From positions 12,379 through 76,378 of the forward strand of contig CABJAM010000015.1 in NCBI GenBank assembly GCA_902363555.1: a stretch of 64,000 bases of DNA, given 5' to 3'. The notes under the pieces are model-generated. The model searched no databases. It saw only the letters and a list, made by a program, of their open reading frames with translations, and was not told where the DNA came from. Of this stretch, positions 17,345 through 27,400 are shown in pieces; within the stretch, counting starts at the first letter, position 1, and every line of letters starts with the position of its first letter. Made by a program: the position numbers and the translations under genes. This DNA comes from Lachnospiraceae bacterium (GTDB lineage: Bacteria; Bacillota; Clostridia; Lachnospirales; Lachnospiraceae).

Positions 17345-19021
17345 TTATTTTGTAGCTTCAAGCCATGTATTGAGCTGTTCCTGATATGTAGAAACAATAT
17401 TGTCGATTCCGGAAGTTCCCAGCTTATCTAAAAATGCCTGGAAGGTCGCCTCATCTGCGGCACCGGAAAGTACCTGCGGCTGGAATTCAGCGATTACGTT
17501 TGTAATAGCGCTGACTTCATCGGTCACACTGGCTGTATCAGCGGAGAAGCCAAGGTATGGACTGTATGTAGCTTCATCCATAGTCTTCTTGAAAAACTCA
17601 TTGATATCCGGATCATCACCCTGCCACGGATGTACAAGGAACTTATTGGCATTGAGGAAAGAAGACCCATGATATCCAGGATTTTCATTACCTTCAATAA
17701 AATGAGCAACGCCGTCATCGCCTACTTCATAATCGGTACCTTCGATACCCCATGTGAAAAGGTTAGCGATCCGCTCGTCGTTAAACATCATTTCAAGGAA
17801 TGTTAAAGCAGCTTCCGGCTCTTTTGCAGTCGTCGGAACGGCCCATGTAAACTTGGTCAGACTGCTGGTGGTAATCGGTTTTGTCGTGATCAGCACACTG
17901 GTCATGTCCATACCGCAGTTGGTATCCTGAGCAGCTTCTCCACCTACCTCAATGGTGGCGATATGTGAGAACGCAACATTGGACTTAATCAGTTCGGTTC
18001 CCATTTCTTTTGTTGTAGCAGAGTCTTTGTAAACATAGCCTTTGTCATACCAGCGTTTTACGATTTCATAATTTTTTCTGAAGCCTTCTGTTTCAAATGT
18101 ATTCATAACTTCATCGGTACCATCCATGCTTACAGATACGGCAAACTGGGTATTTCCAAGGTTATCATAGAAAGTACAGTCTGCAAAGTTTTCTGCATAG
18201 CATACGTTCTGGGAATCTGCAAGTACGGCGCCGTGACCATCAGTAGCAGTGATGCCTGCCAGGTGGCCCCATTCTTCACTGTTTTTAACAGCTTCAAGGA
18301 TTTCTTCAAATTCTGCGAAAGACTTCATGTTCAGAGCCTTGTCAAGCAGCCCCAGATCCTCGAGAACATCGGTACGCATGTTAATGTACTGGCCGCCTAC
18401 AAAACCTTTGTAGGTCGGGAATGCCAATGTACGTCCGTTGATCTGATTACCTTTGATCAGGTCGCCCACACCAGCCAGAGCGTTGGGAGCATATTCCTCG
18501 ATCATATCTGTAATGTCTGTAAGCTGATTCTGGGATGCCATGGTGCTTAAGGAAGCTGGTCCGCCAGGCATGGTGATCATAAGATCCAATTGTTCATTGG
18601 AGCTTGTCATAAGGTTGACCTGCTGATCGTAATTACCAACCTCGATCATCTTCAGAGTCACGTGTGTATTGATTTGTTCTTCTGTAATTTCGTTCATAGC
18701 ATCCTCAACTGCCTGAAGGCCGTTAGGGATGGGTCCCATGGAAGGATAAAGAACAACAATATCTGCTGTATCTTCCCATGTTACGTTATAGGTAATAGCA
18801 CCACCGGATGCTTCTGTTTCTTTAGCGTCATCCGATTTTGATTCTTCCGGAGCCTGTGTGTCGTCTGCTGCCGGAGTTTCTTTCGCTTCCGTAGCCTCTG
18901 TGGCTTTTGGTGAATCCGGGGCTTTTGTGTCCTTTGCTCCGCCCTCACTATTGCCGCAGGCTGCGACTGTCAGTGTCATTGCCAGCGCCATAAACAGCGC
19001 TATGATTTTTTTTCCTTTCAT
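17345..19021 (-). CDS. Extracellular solute-binding lipoprotein, LipO/DUF3502 type
   Basis: 558 residues with a lipoprotein signal peptide (MKGKKIIALFMALAMTLTVAACG; lipidated Cys22) and a Thr/Glu/Ala-rich linker to ~residue 75. Residues ~80-450 are a family 1 solute-binding fold, and the C-terminal ~130 residues fit DUF3502. Such proteins deliver oligosaccharides or sugar derivatives to CUT1 importers. No permease or ATPase gene is adjacent, so it must share a transporter encoded elsewhere. The start has GGAGG at good spacing. It is transcribed alone, from its own promoter to its own terminator, next to an RpiR regulator gene. Confidence 0.85.
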   Translation of the reverse strand: MKGKKIIALFMALAMTLTVAACGNSEGGAKDTKAPDSPKATEATEAKETPAADDTQAPEESKSDDAKETEASGGAITYNVTWEDTADIVVLYPSMGPIPNGLQAVEDAMNEITEEQINTHVTLKMIEVGNYDQQVNLMTSSNEQLDLMITMPGGPASLSTMASQNQLTDITDMIEEYAPNALAGVGDLIKGNQINGRTLAFPTYKGFVGGQYINMRTDVLEDLGLLDKALNMKSFAEFEEILEAVKNSEEWGHLAGITATDGHGAVLADSQNVCYAENFADCTFYDNLGNTQFAVSVSMDGTDEVMNTFETEGFRKNYEIVKRWYDKGYVYKDSATTKEMGTELIKSNVAFSHIATIEVGGEAAQDTNCGMDMTSVLITTKPITTSSLTKFTWAVPTTAKEPEAALTFLEMMFNDERIANLFTWGIEGTDYEVGDDGVAHFIEGNENPGYHGSSFLNANKFLVHPWQGDDPDINEFFKKTMDEATYSPYLGFSADTASVTDEVSAITNVIAEFQPQVLSGAADEATFQAFLDKLGTSGIDNIVSTYQEQLNTWLEATK

Positions 19022-19095
19022 AGATAAAAAACCTCCTTCATCCTACTTAATAATATCGCCCTTTGCTCTTGGCCCGGGCTTTTTTAAGTATTTAT

Positions 19096-19124
19096 ATTAT
19101 AACATGGGCTGGTAGAATTAAGTA
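19096..19124 (-). promoter_or_regulatory. Promoter of the solute-binding lipoprotein gene
   Basis: Minus strand TACTTA (19124-19119), a 17-base spacer and TATAAT (19101-19096), about 75 bases upstream of the start codon. Confidence 0.5.
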
Positions 19125-19140
19125 TGTCTGGAATATAAAT

Positions 19141-19165
19141 GGAGATGTCCACTTGTGACATCTCC
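19141..19165 (-). terminator. Probable terminator of the rpiR-like gene
   Basis: GGAGATGTC (19141-19149) pairs with GACATCTCC (19157-19165). On the minus strand it is followed by ATTTATATT, a weak T-rich tail. Confidence 0.45.
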
Positions 19166-19233
19166 ACAAAAAGAATTGAAATACTGTTACAAATCTGGTA
19201 ATTTTTCTTACATTTATCAATAAAATGTCTTTT

Positions 19234-20046
19234 TTATCCTATTTTTCCAACCATATGCCGTTCCCGATACAATGTTGATAAATACTGTAACGCCAGATCA
19301 TGTGTCATAATGGAGGATACGGAGGATGTGGCCGATCCAATAAACAAAGCCTCATCACATTCTGATTGATGATTAAAACGATCCTCACCTGAGATGACCA
19401 CAACGTGGGCGCCCATCTGTTTACAGAACGGTATGATCGAACATATTCCCTGAGTTCTTGAGGTTCCATCATTGAAAATCAGTACAAGGCCGTCTTTATT
19501 GAGTTCTTTTTTAAATACCTTGCTCAGATCGTCATCCGGCAGCATAAATGTAACCTTTTTCCCCATCACAGATAAATCCCCGTGCAGACCAAACCGAACC
19601 GTGGAATACAGTAGATCGATCATATAGATATTGCGGGCCCTGTCCATGGCATCTACCACTTTATAGCAGGTCTGAGTATCCATCAGCTTTTCAAACCGGT
19701 CAAAATCATTATTAATGCTGGATCTGTGCCATTCATAAAAATTTTCTTCGGTCAGATTATCTTTTACCGGCGTAGCTCCGATATAGAGATATTTTTTCAA
19801 TGTCTCCGTAATACGCAGCTTGAATTGTGTAAATGATGCATAGCCGATGGACCGGCAGTAACGCAGATATGAGGATACCGATACGCCGCACAACGCGGCC
19901 AGTTGTTCCACAGTCAGATTCGGAATTTCAGAAACATGCTCCAGCGTTCTCTGCGCGATCGTCTTTTCAATATGAGAATCATTTGTAAATATATATGAAG
20001 CCACAAGTACCATAATAGCATTTTCAGCGTTTTGATTAAAGTTCAT
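19234..20046 (-). CDS. MurR/RpiR-family transcriptional regulator
   Basis: 270 residues from the ATG at 20046 (MNFNQNAE) behind GGGGAG; an in-frame TTG at 20061 is part of that binding site. The N-terminal HTH_6 domain covers ~1-80 (LTVEQLAALCGVSVSSYLRYCRSIGY). The C-terminal half is a SIS-like sugar-phosphate sensing domain (~115-260), although the usual Gly/Ser loop is weakly conserved. Regulators of this family respond to phosphosugars and usually control an adjacent sugar gene. The solute-binding lipoprotein gene next to it, on the same strand, is the obvious candidate. Confidence 0.75.
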   Translation of the reverse strand: MNFNQNAENAIMVLVASYIFTNDSHIEKTIAQRTLEHVSEIPNLTVEQLAALCGVSVSSYLRYCRSIGYASFTQFKLRITETLKKYLYIGATPVKDNLTEENFYEWHRSSINNDFDRFEKLMDTQTCYKVVDAMDRARNIYMIDLLYSTVRFGLHGDLSVMGKKVTFMLPDDDLSKVFKKELNKDGLVLIFNDGTSRTQGICSIIPFCKQMGAHVVVISGEDRFNHQSECDEALFIGSATSSVSSIMTHDLALQYLSTLYRERHMVGKIG

Positions 20047-20156
20047 GTACCCACTCCCCAATTATTCAGTCGATGTCTATGTTAATTCGTAATCGCTCGC
20101 CCCTTATGAACGATTATATTGTTTCTGTAAAAGATACTGCACATCAAAAAATGACG

Positions 20157-20186
20157 TTGTGTTTTTTATCTGCCTTGCATTATAAT
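20157..20186 (+). promoter_or_regulatory. Promoter of the MATE exporter gene
   Basis: TTGTGT (20157-20162), an 18-base spacer and TATAAT (20181-20186), about 80 bases ahead of the start. Confidence 0.5.
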
Positions 20187-20266
20187 GAATATGTACGTGC
20201 TGTGCTCATCGTTTTCCTGGACGCGCAGCAAGGCATGATCTATATGTATACAAGGAGGACATTCTA

Positions 20267-21622
20267 TTGGAAGAAAAATCCATGTCCAGCGGCTTTACAG
20301 AGGGTAAAATCCTCTCACCGCTGATTAAATTTATGATTCCCATCGTGGGCGCTCTGCTTTTGCAGGCAATGTACGGCGCGGTCGATCTGATGATCATCGG
20401 CTGGTTCGGGGATGCCAGCAGCTTATCCGCCGTCGCCACCGGAAGCTCGGTCACTCAGATGGCTACCATGCTTATATCCGGTCTGACCATGGGCGCCACT
20501 GTGCTCATCGGCCGCTATATCGGCGAAAATAACCCGGAGCGCGCAGGAAAGACCGTAGGCGCCGCAATCTGTATGTTTACCGTCGTAGCCGTCATCGTCA
20601 GTGTCATTTTACTTTTATTTGCTTCACCGCTGACACGTGTTATGCAGGTTCCCGAACAGGCCATCGGGCAGTGTGAGGCTTATCTGCGCATCTGTGGCGC
20701 GGGAATGATCTTTGTTACCGCCTACAATGTTATCAGTGGTATTTTCCGGGGAATCGGCAATTCCAGACTTCCTCTGATCTTCGTGGCTATTGCCTGTGTG
20801 GTCAACGTCATTGGCGATTTCCTTCTGGTCGGTGTGTTTAAAATGGATGTGGCGGGCGCCGCATTGGCAACCATTCTCGCTCAGGCGGTCAGTGTTGTGC
20901 TTTCGGTCATCATTATAAGAAAAACCGGTCTGCCTTTTCATTTTAACATAAAATACATAAAATTTCATCCATTTGAAATTAAATCTATGCTCCAGCTTGG
21001 GATTCCCATTGCTTTGCAGGATACGCTCACAAGCATGTCCTTCCTCATTGTCAATTCCATGATCAACAGTATGGGATTAATGGCATCCGCCGGATACGGC
21101 GTGGCGTGCAAGGTCATGGGCTTTATCTTCCTTATCCCTTCTGCATTCATGCAGGCCATGTCCGCATTTGTCGCTCAGAATATTGGCGCGGGCAAGGTGG
21201 ACCGGGCAAAAAGAGCGCTGTTTTCCGGAATGGGCAGCGCGCTCATCGTGGGTGTATTTATGTTCCTGGCCGGATGCTTTGGCGGAAGCCTGCTGTCATC
21301 CATATTTTCCACAGACCCGCAGGTGATCGAAGCCTCCGCAAGCTATCTGCGCTCCTACTCCATTGACTGCATTATTACATGCATTCTGTTCTGTTTCATG
21401 GGCTACTTTAATGGCTGCGGCCATACAAAGCTGGTTATGATTCAGGGGTTGATCGGCGCATTTGGCATACGTATTCCCCTGGCATGGATATTGTGCAAGA
21501 CTACATCGTCGCTGTTTTTAATGGGCTTTGCCACGCCGGCGGCTTCCATCGTCAGTTGTATTATTTGTTTTTGTTATTATCTTCATCTGAATAAAAAGCA
21601 AAAAGCTCAGGTTGTGGTTTAG
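20267..21622 (+). CDS. MATE-family cation-coupled multidrug exporter
   Basis: 451 residues and twelve hydrophobic segments in two six-helix halves, the MATE layout. The start is a TTG with CAAGGAGG eight bases upstream. Diagnostic stretches are MYGAVDLMIIGWFGDASSLSAVATGSS in the first half and the parallel MQAMSAFVAQNIGAGKVDRAKRAL in the second. The family exports drugs, dyes or metabolites in exchange for Na+ or H+; the substrate is not predictable. The gene is one of few on the plus strand. It ends one base from the convergent GTPase gene, so the two transcripts probably overlap at their 3' ends. Confidence 0.9.
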   Translation: MEEKSMSSGFTEGKILSPLIKFMIPIVGALLLQAMYGAVDLMIIGWFGDASSLSAVATGSSVTQMATMLISGLTMGATVLIGRYIGENNPERAGKTVGAAICMFTVVAVIVSVILLLFASPLTRVMQVPEQAIGQCEAYLRICGAGMIFVTAYNVISGIFRGIGNSRLPLIFVAIACVVNVIGDFLLVGVFKMDVAGAALATILAQAVSVVLSVIIIRKTGLPFHFNIKYIKFHPFEIKSMLQLGIPIALQDTLTSMSFLIVNSMINSMGLMASAGYGVACKVMGFIFLIPSAFMQAMSAFVAQNIGAGKVDRAKRALFSGMGSALIVGVFMFLAGCFGGSLLSSIFSTDPQVIEASASYLRSYSIDCIITCILFCFMGYFNGCGHTKLVMIQGLIGAFGIRIPLAWILCKTTSSLFLMGFATPAASIVSCIICFCYYLHLNKKQKAQVVV

Positions 21623-21623
21623 A

Positions 21624-24389
21624 TCATTCAACATCTCCATCCTTCTTCACCATTTCGCCGACCTTGCGCAACTTCTTTTCATCAACCCCATCGAACATAA
21701 AGTTGCGCTGCTCCACCTGCTTCTCCATATATTCCTTCTGGATCAGCTCCCCGGCCTGCTCCACCTCCGCCAGAAACTCACGGGCGGAGAGCAGGCCGCA
21801 GCCCTTACTGCGGATGATCATCTGCTCAAGGCCGTCGGAGGTAGCCACGGTCACATGATACTTGCGGGCATTTTCATGGGCAAACTTTTCGATATACTGG
21901 TCCGCAGTTTCGGCTTCCTTTGTGTAAACCACATGGATATTTTTATATTCTGAAACACTGGTCACATTTCCCACAACCTTATAAGCATCGAATACAACGA
22001 TCAGGTGGCATTTGCGGATCGCCTGATAATTGCACAATATATCCATGAGCCGCCAACGTGCCCCGTCAATATTATCCTTTGCCATTTCCTTTAGATCATC
22101 CCAGGCAAAAATAATATTATACCCATCCACAAGCAGATACTGCTCGGCATCCTTTGGCGGCCGGTAGGAGCGTGTCACCGGTGCAGAAAATTCTTTAACA
22201 GCAGTCCTGCGTCGGATTCCCGGACGTAGCGAGGACTTTCCACGCCGGTTGGCGTAAAATGTCCGCTCCAGTATGGAGTCGATTTCCTCCGTATCGATCC
22301 ACAGCTCATCTTCATAGCCGTCTCCGCCGTCATTTCTGGACATCTCATCCATAGAGTCATCTATATTTTTATCATTATTGTCATCATAATATTTAAGTAC
22401 ACTCTCCAGATGCATATAGTCAGGCACCTGATCCCAGCTTACATTAAATCCCGCGCCATGGGCGCAAAATACGGAGCCCGGAGGATTTTCCAAATCCCTT
22501 TCGGCCTCATATCCGATAGCTCCGATGACTTCCGTTGCATTATGACAGCGCTCATAGCCCTTAAATGTACAAAAAATCTGCCCCTGCCCCCTCGTATAGG
22601 CAATGACCTCCTTTGGGTAATCCCGCATGGAAGCCACCGGCGCGCTGCCGCATAAAACTGCTGTTTCTCCAAACTGCCGGGGCGCTTCAAACACTGCTCT
22701 CAGCCGGTCCATATCATTTAATGCCCGTCCCAGCATCTTATCCGGTATTTCCAGACGAAAATCATAATAAGGCTCCAGAAGTACGGATTCGGCCTGCATC
22801 AGCCCCTGACGTACCGCACGGTAGGTCGCCTGCCTGAAATCCCCGCCCTCGGTATGCTTTAGATGGGCACGGCCTGAAGCTAGTATGATCCTCATATCTG
22901 TGATGGGAAATCCCGCCAGAACTCCCAAATGCTCCTTTTCCGCAAGGTGTGTAAGTATGAGCCGCTGCCAGTTCCGATCCAGCATGTCCTCGCTGCAATG
23001 TGATTCAAATACAAGGCCGCTGCCGGGCTCTCCCGGCTCCAAAATGAGATGGACTTCTGCATAATGACGCAGCGGCTCAAAATGACCGACACCCTCCACC
23101 CGATTAAGGATCGTCTCTTTATAGACGATATTTCCAGAATCAAATTCCACATGCACCCCAAAACGCTGTTCAATAAGGCTTTGAAGGATTTCCACCTGGA
23201 CCTCGCCCATGATCTGAGCCTGGATTTCCCGAAGCTTTTCATTCCATACAATGTGCAGCTCCGGTTCCTCCTCCTCCAACTGCCGCAGCTTTGGCAGGAT
23301 GACCGCGGGCTCGCAGCCCTCCGGCAATAAAATCTGATACGTCAGCACCGGCGTCAGGACCGGCGCCTCGGATGTAGCTTCGATGCCAAGCCCCTGTCCG
23401 GGCCGGGTCAACAGCGGTCCCGTGACCGCACAGACTTCTCCGGCTTCAGCTTCATTGACCATATCATATTTATCACCGGAATAAATACGGATCTGATTGA
23501 CTTTTTCTTTGTCGGAGCCGTCCTTTGTATCACTTCCATCGCCATAGGACAGCATGGAACGCACTTTAAGAACGCCCCCCGTAATTTTCATATGGGTCAG
23601 CCGATTGCCCTGATCATCCCGGGAAATTTTAAATACCTTGGCGCCAAAATTGGATGGGTATTCCGGCGTTATCATATACTGATCCATCCCGGCTATAAAT
23701 TGTTCAATACCCGTCAGCTTTAAAGCAGAACCAAAATAACACGGAAATATTTTCCGCTCTCTTATCATCCCTTTTAGATGATCTTCCGACACCGTTCCAT
23801 TTTCCAGAAAATCTTCAAGGGCCGTCTCATCGCACATGGCCGCTTCCTCAAAAAAGGCTTCCCCATGTTCTCCGGAGAAATCCAGGCAGCCATCGCTCAG
23901 ACGGCTTTTAAGCTCGTTCAGAAGCTTTTCCTTGTCGGTGCCGTTCTGGTCCATTTTATTTATAAACAAAAATACAGGAATATGATATTTTTCCAATAAC
24001 CGCCACAATGTCTGTGTATGCCCCTGAACGCCGTCCGCCCCGCTGATGACAAGGATCGCGTAATCCAAAACCTGGAGCGTGCGCTCCATTTCCGCAGAAA
24101 AATCCACATGCCCCGGCGTATCCAGCAGCGTTACCTTCCGGTCGCCAAAGGTCATCACCGCCTGCTTTGAAAAAATGGTGATTCCACGGGCGCGCTCCAG
24201 CTCATAGGTGTCCAGGAACGCATCCTTATTGTCGACACGGCCAATTTTGCGGATGCTGCCGCTTAAGTAGAGCAGAGCTTCCGACAGGGTTGTTTTTCCT
24301 GCGTCAACGTGGGCGAGGATGCCCAGACTAAGGTGTTTTGATTGTCTATTCTTTGGTATATTTTTTTTGTTTTCGGATGTATTTTCCAT
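21624..24389 (-). CDS. TetM-like ribosomal GTPase fused to a Rae1/YacP-type NYN nuclease domain
   Basis: 921 residues. Residues ~15-650 follow the EF-G/TetM architecture: G1 AHVDAGKT, G2 RGITI, G3 DTPGHVD, G4 NKMD, then domains II, III, IV and V ending near GYEAERDLENPPG. A ~95-residue acidic and basic linker follows. Residues ~749-905 form a NYN/PIN domain of the YacP/Rae1 type, with VDGYN (Asp755), VFDAYK (Asp801), an ADQYIE acidic pair and TSDGLEQ (Asp852). Rae1 cleaves mRNA in the ribosomal A site, the same site TetM-like GTPases enter. Automatic naming as tetracycline resistance is not safe for this fused form. The gene starts 15 bases behind hsdR, so it may be co-transcribed with the restriction locus. 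Confidence 0.85.
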   Translation of the reverse strand: MENTSENKKNIPKNRQSKHLSLGILAHVDAGKTTLSEALLYLSGSIRKIGRVDNKDAFLDTYELERARGITIFSKQAVMTFGDRKVTLLDTPGHVDFSAEMERTLQVLDYAILVISGADGVQGHTQTLWRLLEKYHIPVFLFINKMDQNGTDKEKLLNELKSRLSDGCLDFSGEHGEAFFEEAAMCDETALEDFLENGTVSEDHLKGMIRERKIFPCYFGSALKLTGIEQFIAGMDQYMITPEYPSNFGAKVFKISRDDQGNRLTHMKITGGVLKVRSMLSYGDGSDTKDGSDKEKVNQIRIYSGDKYDMVNEAEAGEVCAVTGPLLTRPGQGLGIEATSEAPVLTPVLTYQILLPEGCEPAVILPKLRQLEEEEPELHIVWNEKLREIQAQIMGEVQVEILQSLIEQRFGVHVEFDSGNIVYKETILNRVEGVGHFEPLRHYAEVHLILEPGEPGSGLVFESHCSEDMLDRNWQRLILTHLAEKEHLGVLAGFPITDMRIILASGRAHLKHTEGGDFRQATYRAVRQGLMQAESVLLEPYYDFRLEIPDKMLGRALNDMDRLRAVFEAPRQFGETAVLCGSAPVASMRDYPKEVIAYTRGQGQIFCTFKGYERCHNATEVIGAIGYEAERDLENPPGSVFCAHGAGFNVSWDQVPDYMHLESVLKYYDDNNDKNIDDSMDEMSRNDGGDGYEDELWIDTEEIDSILERTFYANRRGKSSLRPGIRRRTAVKEFSAPVTRSYRPPKDAEQYLLVDGYNIIFAWDDLKEMAKDNIDGARWRLMDILCNYQAIRKCHLIVVFDAYKVVGNVTSVSEYKNIHVVYTKEAETADQYIEKFAHENARKYHVTVATSDGLEQMIIRSKGCGLLSAREFLAEVEQAGELIQKEYMEKQVEQRNFMFDGVDEKKLRKVGEMVKKDGDVE

Positions 24390-24403
24390 GAAAATACCCC
24401 TTC

Positions 24404-27400
24404 CTATGCTGCTGCATTTTTATTGATCTGTTCAATTACTTTACGTATTCCTAACCACGTATTCATATCTTTAAATATTTCAACCACACTGCCTTTGTCC
24501 GTAAACGGAGATTCCTGCAGCACTGACAAATCCTTTAGCAATCCATTATGAACGATATACTCCACGATCTGGTTTACAAAGTATATCTGTCTGCTATCCA
24601 GTCTTGTTTCATTCAAATACTCTGAAAAGGCTTCCTTAGCTGCGTTCATATCAAGTCCTACGATTTCACGGACAAATTCTCCTAAAGGTTTTTCCCCATA
24701 TTCCTTTTCATAGTCTTCTTTTGTTCCCAACTCACTCCATAGAATTTTTTCTAACATCTTAACGTCTGTATCCGTAAGCGGTTTATTTGTTTTAAGCTTC
24801 GCAATGGCAATCGTGTCCTGATGCTGGCGGATATAGTACTCTGCCTTTGCTTTATAATTTGCCAATTCGTCATTGTCCAGTTCCGATTCATTCCAGGTAA
24901 TATTTAAAATATCATCTGTAAAATCTGTATTATAACAAAAACGCCCCGATGGAATATACTTCATTAAATTTCGCAATTCTTCCCGAATATACTCAAAATC
25001 GGTCACGTCTGCATCCTCCACATAACTCGTATGAAGAATCTTTTGAATCAGCTCTGCTTTCATCTGTATTTCAGGTATATTTGCTACCCCCGCGATTGCA
25101 TTTACCCGCGCTATTAAGTCTCCGCGAGCTTTTGTATACTTTTTACCTGACAAATAGGCCAACTCAATTCCATACATCAATGCATCAAAACGTACTGCAC
25201 TTACTTCATCTCCGTCAGGTAAAATGAGGGGTGCTACTTCATCACTGACTATTAACGTATCCTCATATGTTAATGCCTTATAGTTTTCTTTATCGGCATA
25301 CATATCCACATATCTCAAATGTTGCCGGACAGCAAAGTTTTTCCGATTGATTTCTGCTACTTTCCCACTCATAATTTCTACAAGCCTGTCTCTGTATTCA
25401 ATCAATCTTTTCGTCTGATAATTTAACCCCTGGAGCTTGTATGCAATTTGAAATTCAAGATTAAAAACAGCGCCCTGCAGTGCAATCATATTTGCTGAAG
25501 GCTTTCCATTATTCATTCGGAAAAATTCAAAGTTACCGCAAAAATCAAATATATAAAACTTTTGTTTGTCCTTTCCATCCATTAACCCCGGACATAATCG
25601 CGTTCCACGGCCGATCATCTGCCAGAATTTTGCCTTACTCATTACCTTCTTGAAAAATACAAGGTTCAGCACTTCCGGAACATCAATTCCTGTATCCAGC
25701 ATATCCACCGATATAGCAATCTGAGGAAGTTTTTTTGGATCAGAAAATTCATCAATTGCATTCTGAGCGTATTTAATATGGTTATCGATTACTTTTGCAT
25801 AATCATTTGGTAAATGCGGATATTCTTTATGAAATATATCGTATATTTTTTCTGCATGCTTATGATTTTTCGCAAAAATAATCGTTTTCCCAAGATTCAC
25901 ACCATATTCAACCTTCATTCCTTCTGTCATGACAATATGCAGCACTTTACGTATTGTATCATAATTAAAAATCCATGTATTAAGTGCCGAAGATTCAATT
26001 GCTTCCGGAATCCTGTCTTCATCATCTTTAAATGTATCTTCATACATTTGTTTGTCCTCATCCGATAATTCATCATAGACAATACCTTGTTCAATGAATT
26101 TCAATGACGTTTCAACAGACTGAAAATCAACTAAATATCCGTCCTTAACCGCCTGAGCAAGCTCATATCCATAGGTGGGAACACCACTTTCCAATTCAAA
26201 AACAGAATAGGTATTTTTATCTATTTCGTCTTTTGGTGTGGCAGTAAGTCCAACCAGCGGAGCATCGAAATAAGTAAAAATATCCCTATATTTATTGTAA
26301 ATAGATCGATGTGCTTCATCGCAAATAATTAAATCAAAATGTCCGCAGGAAAATATCTTTCCATCCTCATCTCTGGTATCATCAATGAGATTCATCATTG
26401 TCTGATACGTAGAAAAAACACAGTGTGCATTATAGTTATCTTTATCCTCACACAGATTGGTACAGGATAAATTCGGAAGCAGATTCACAAAACTTCTTTT
26501 AGCCTGTGTAACAAGCGAATTACGATCCGCTAAGAAAAGGATATTCTTAATCCATCCGGCGTTTAACAGAACATCACACAGTGCAATGACTGTTCTTGTT
26601 TTGCCGGAACCTGTGGCCATCACCAGTAATGCTTTTCTTTTATTTTTTTCTCCAAAGCTATCACATACCGCCCGTATAGCTGCTTCCTGATAATAACGCC
26701 CTGCTATTGTTTTATTGATCACTATATTTCGCAGGCTGGTTCTCATAGTAAGCAGATTGAACCATTTTTCTAAATCCCGTTTTGAATAGATAGCTGCACA
26801 TTTTCTTTCCGGATATTGACCATCTATAATTCTGATATCAAATCCATTGGTTAGGAAAACAACCGGCCTTCTTCCATATTCTTTTTCTAACAAATCCGCA
26901 TACAGCTTCGCCTGCTGACGGCCATTTGATAGATCCTCACAGGTACGTTTTGCTTCAATGACCGCTAACGGTCGATGCGTATCATCATACAAAACATAAT
27001 CCACATAACCTATTTCTGATTTATTTGGCATTCCAGAAAGCTTTACTTCATTAATCCAATCTCTCCCCTCTGTCCAACCGACATCAGCCAGCATAGAATC
27101 AATGTATATCTTCCTTGTGCTATATTCCGATAATTCTAATGGCTTAGGTGAATATTCAGGGGCCTGATTTTCTCTTCTGCTTGTCAATTTTTCTTTTAAT
27201 GCTTTATTTTCTGCAATCAAAGCTTTTAAATCAATATCCGCAAATTCATCAGGAATAACTACATGCTCACTGGTTTGTTCTTTTTCCAAAAGTTGAATAT
27301 CAAAATTTCTTTGTTCGTAATTCTCAGAATAACAGTAGGCAATAAAATCCATAAATATAAATAAATCCTGCAAGCATAATGCTGCCTGATCAAAAGTGAC

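Noticed and set aside
21624..24389. Tetracycline resistance gene tet(M/O/W)
   Set aside because: The G motifs match the TetM group, but the fused NYN domain and the chromosomal setting differ from mobile tet genes, so resistance is not claimed.
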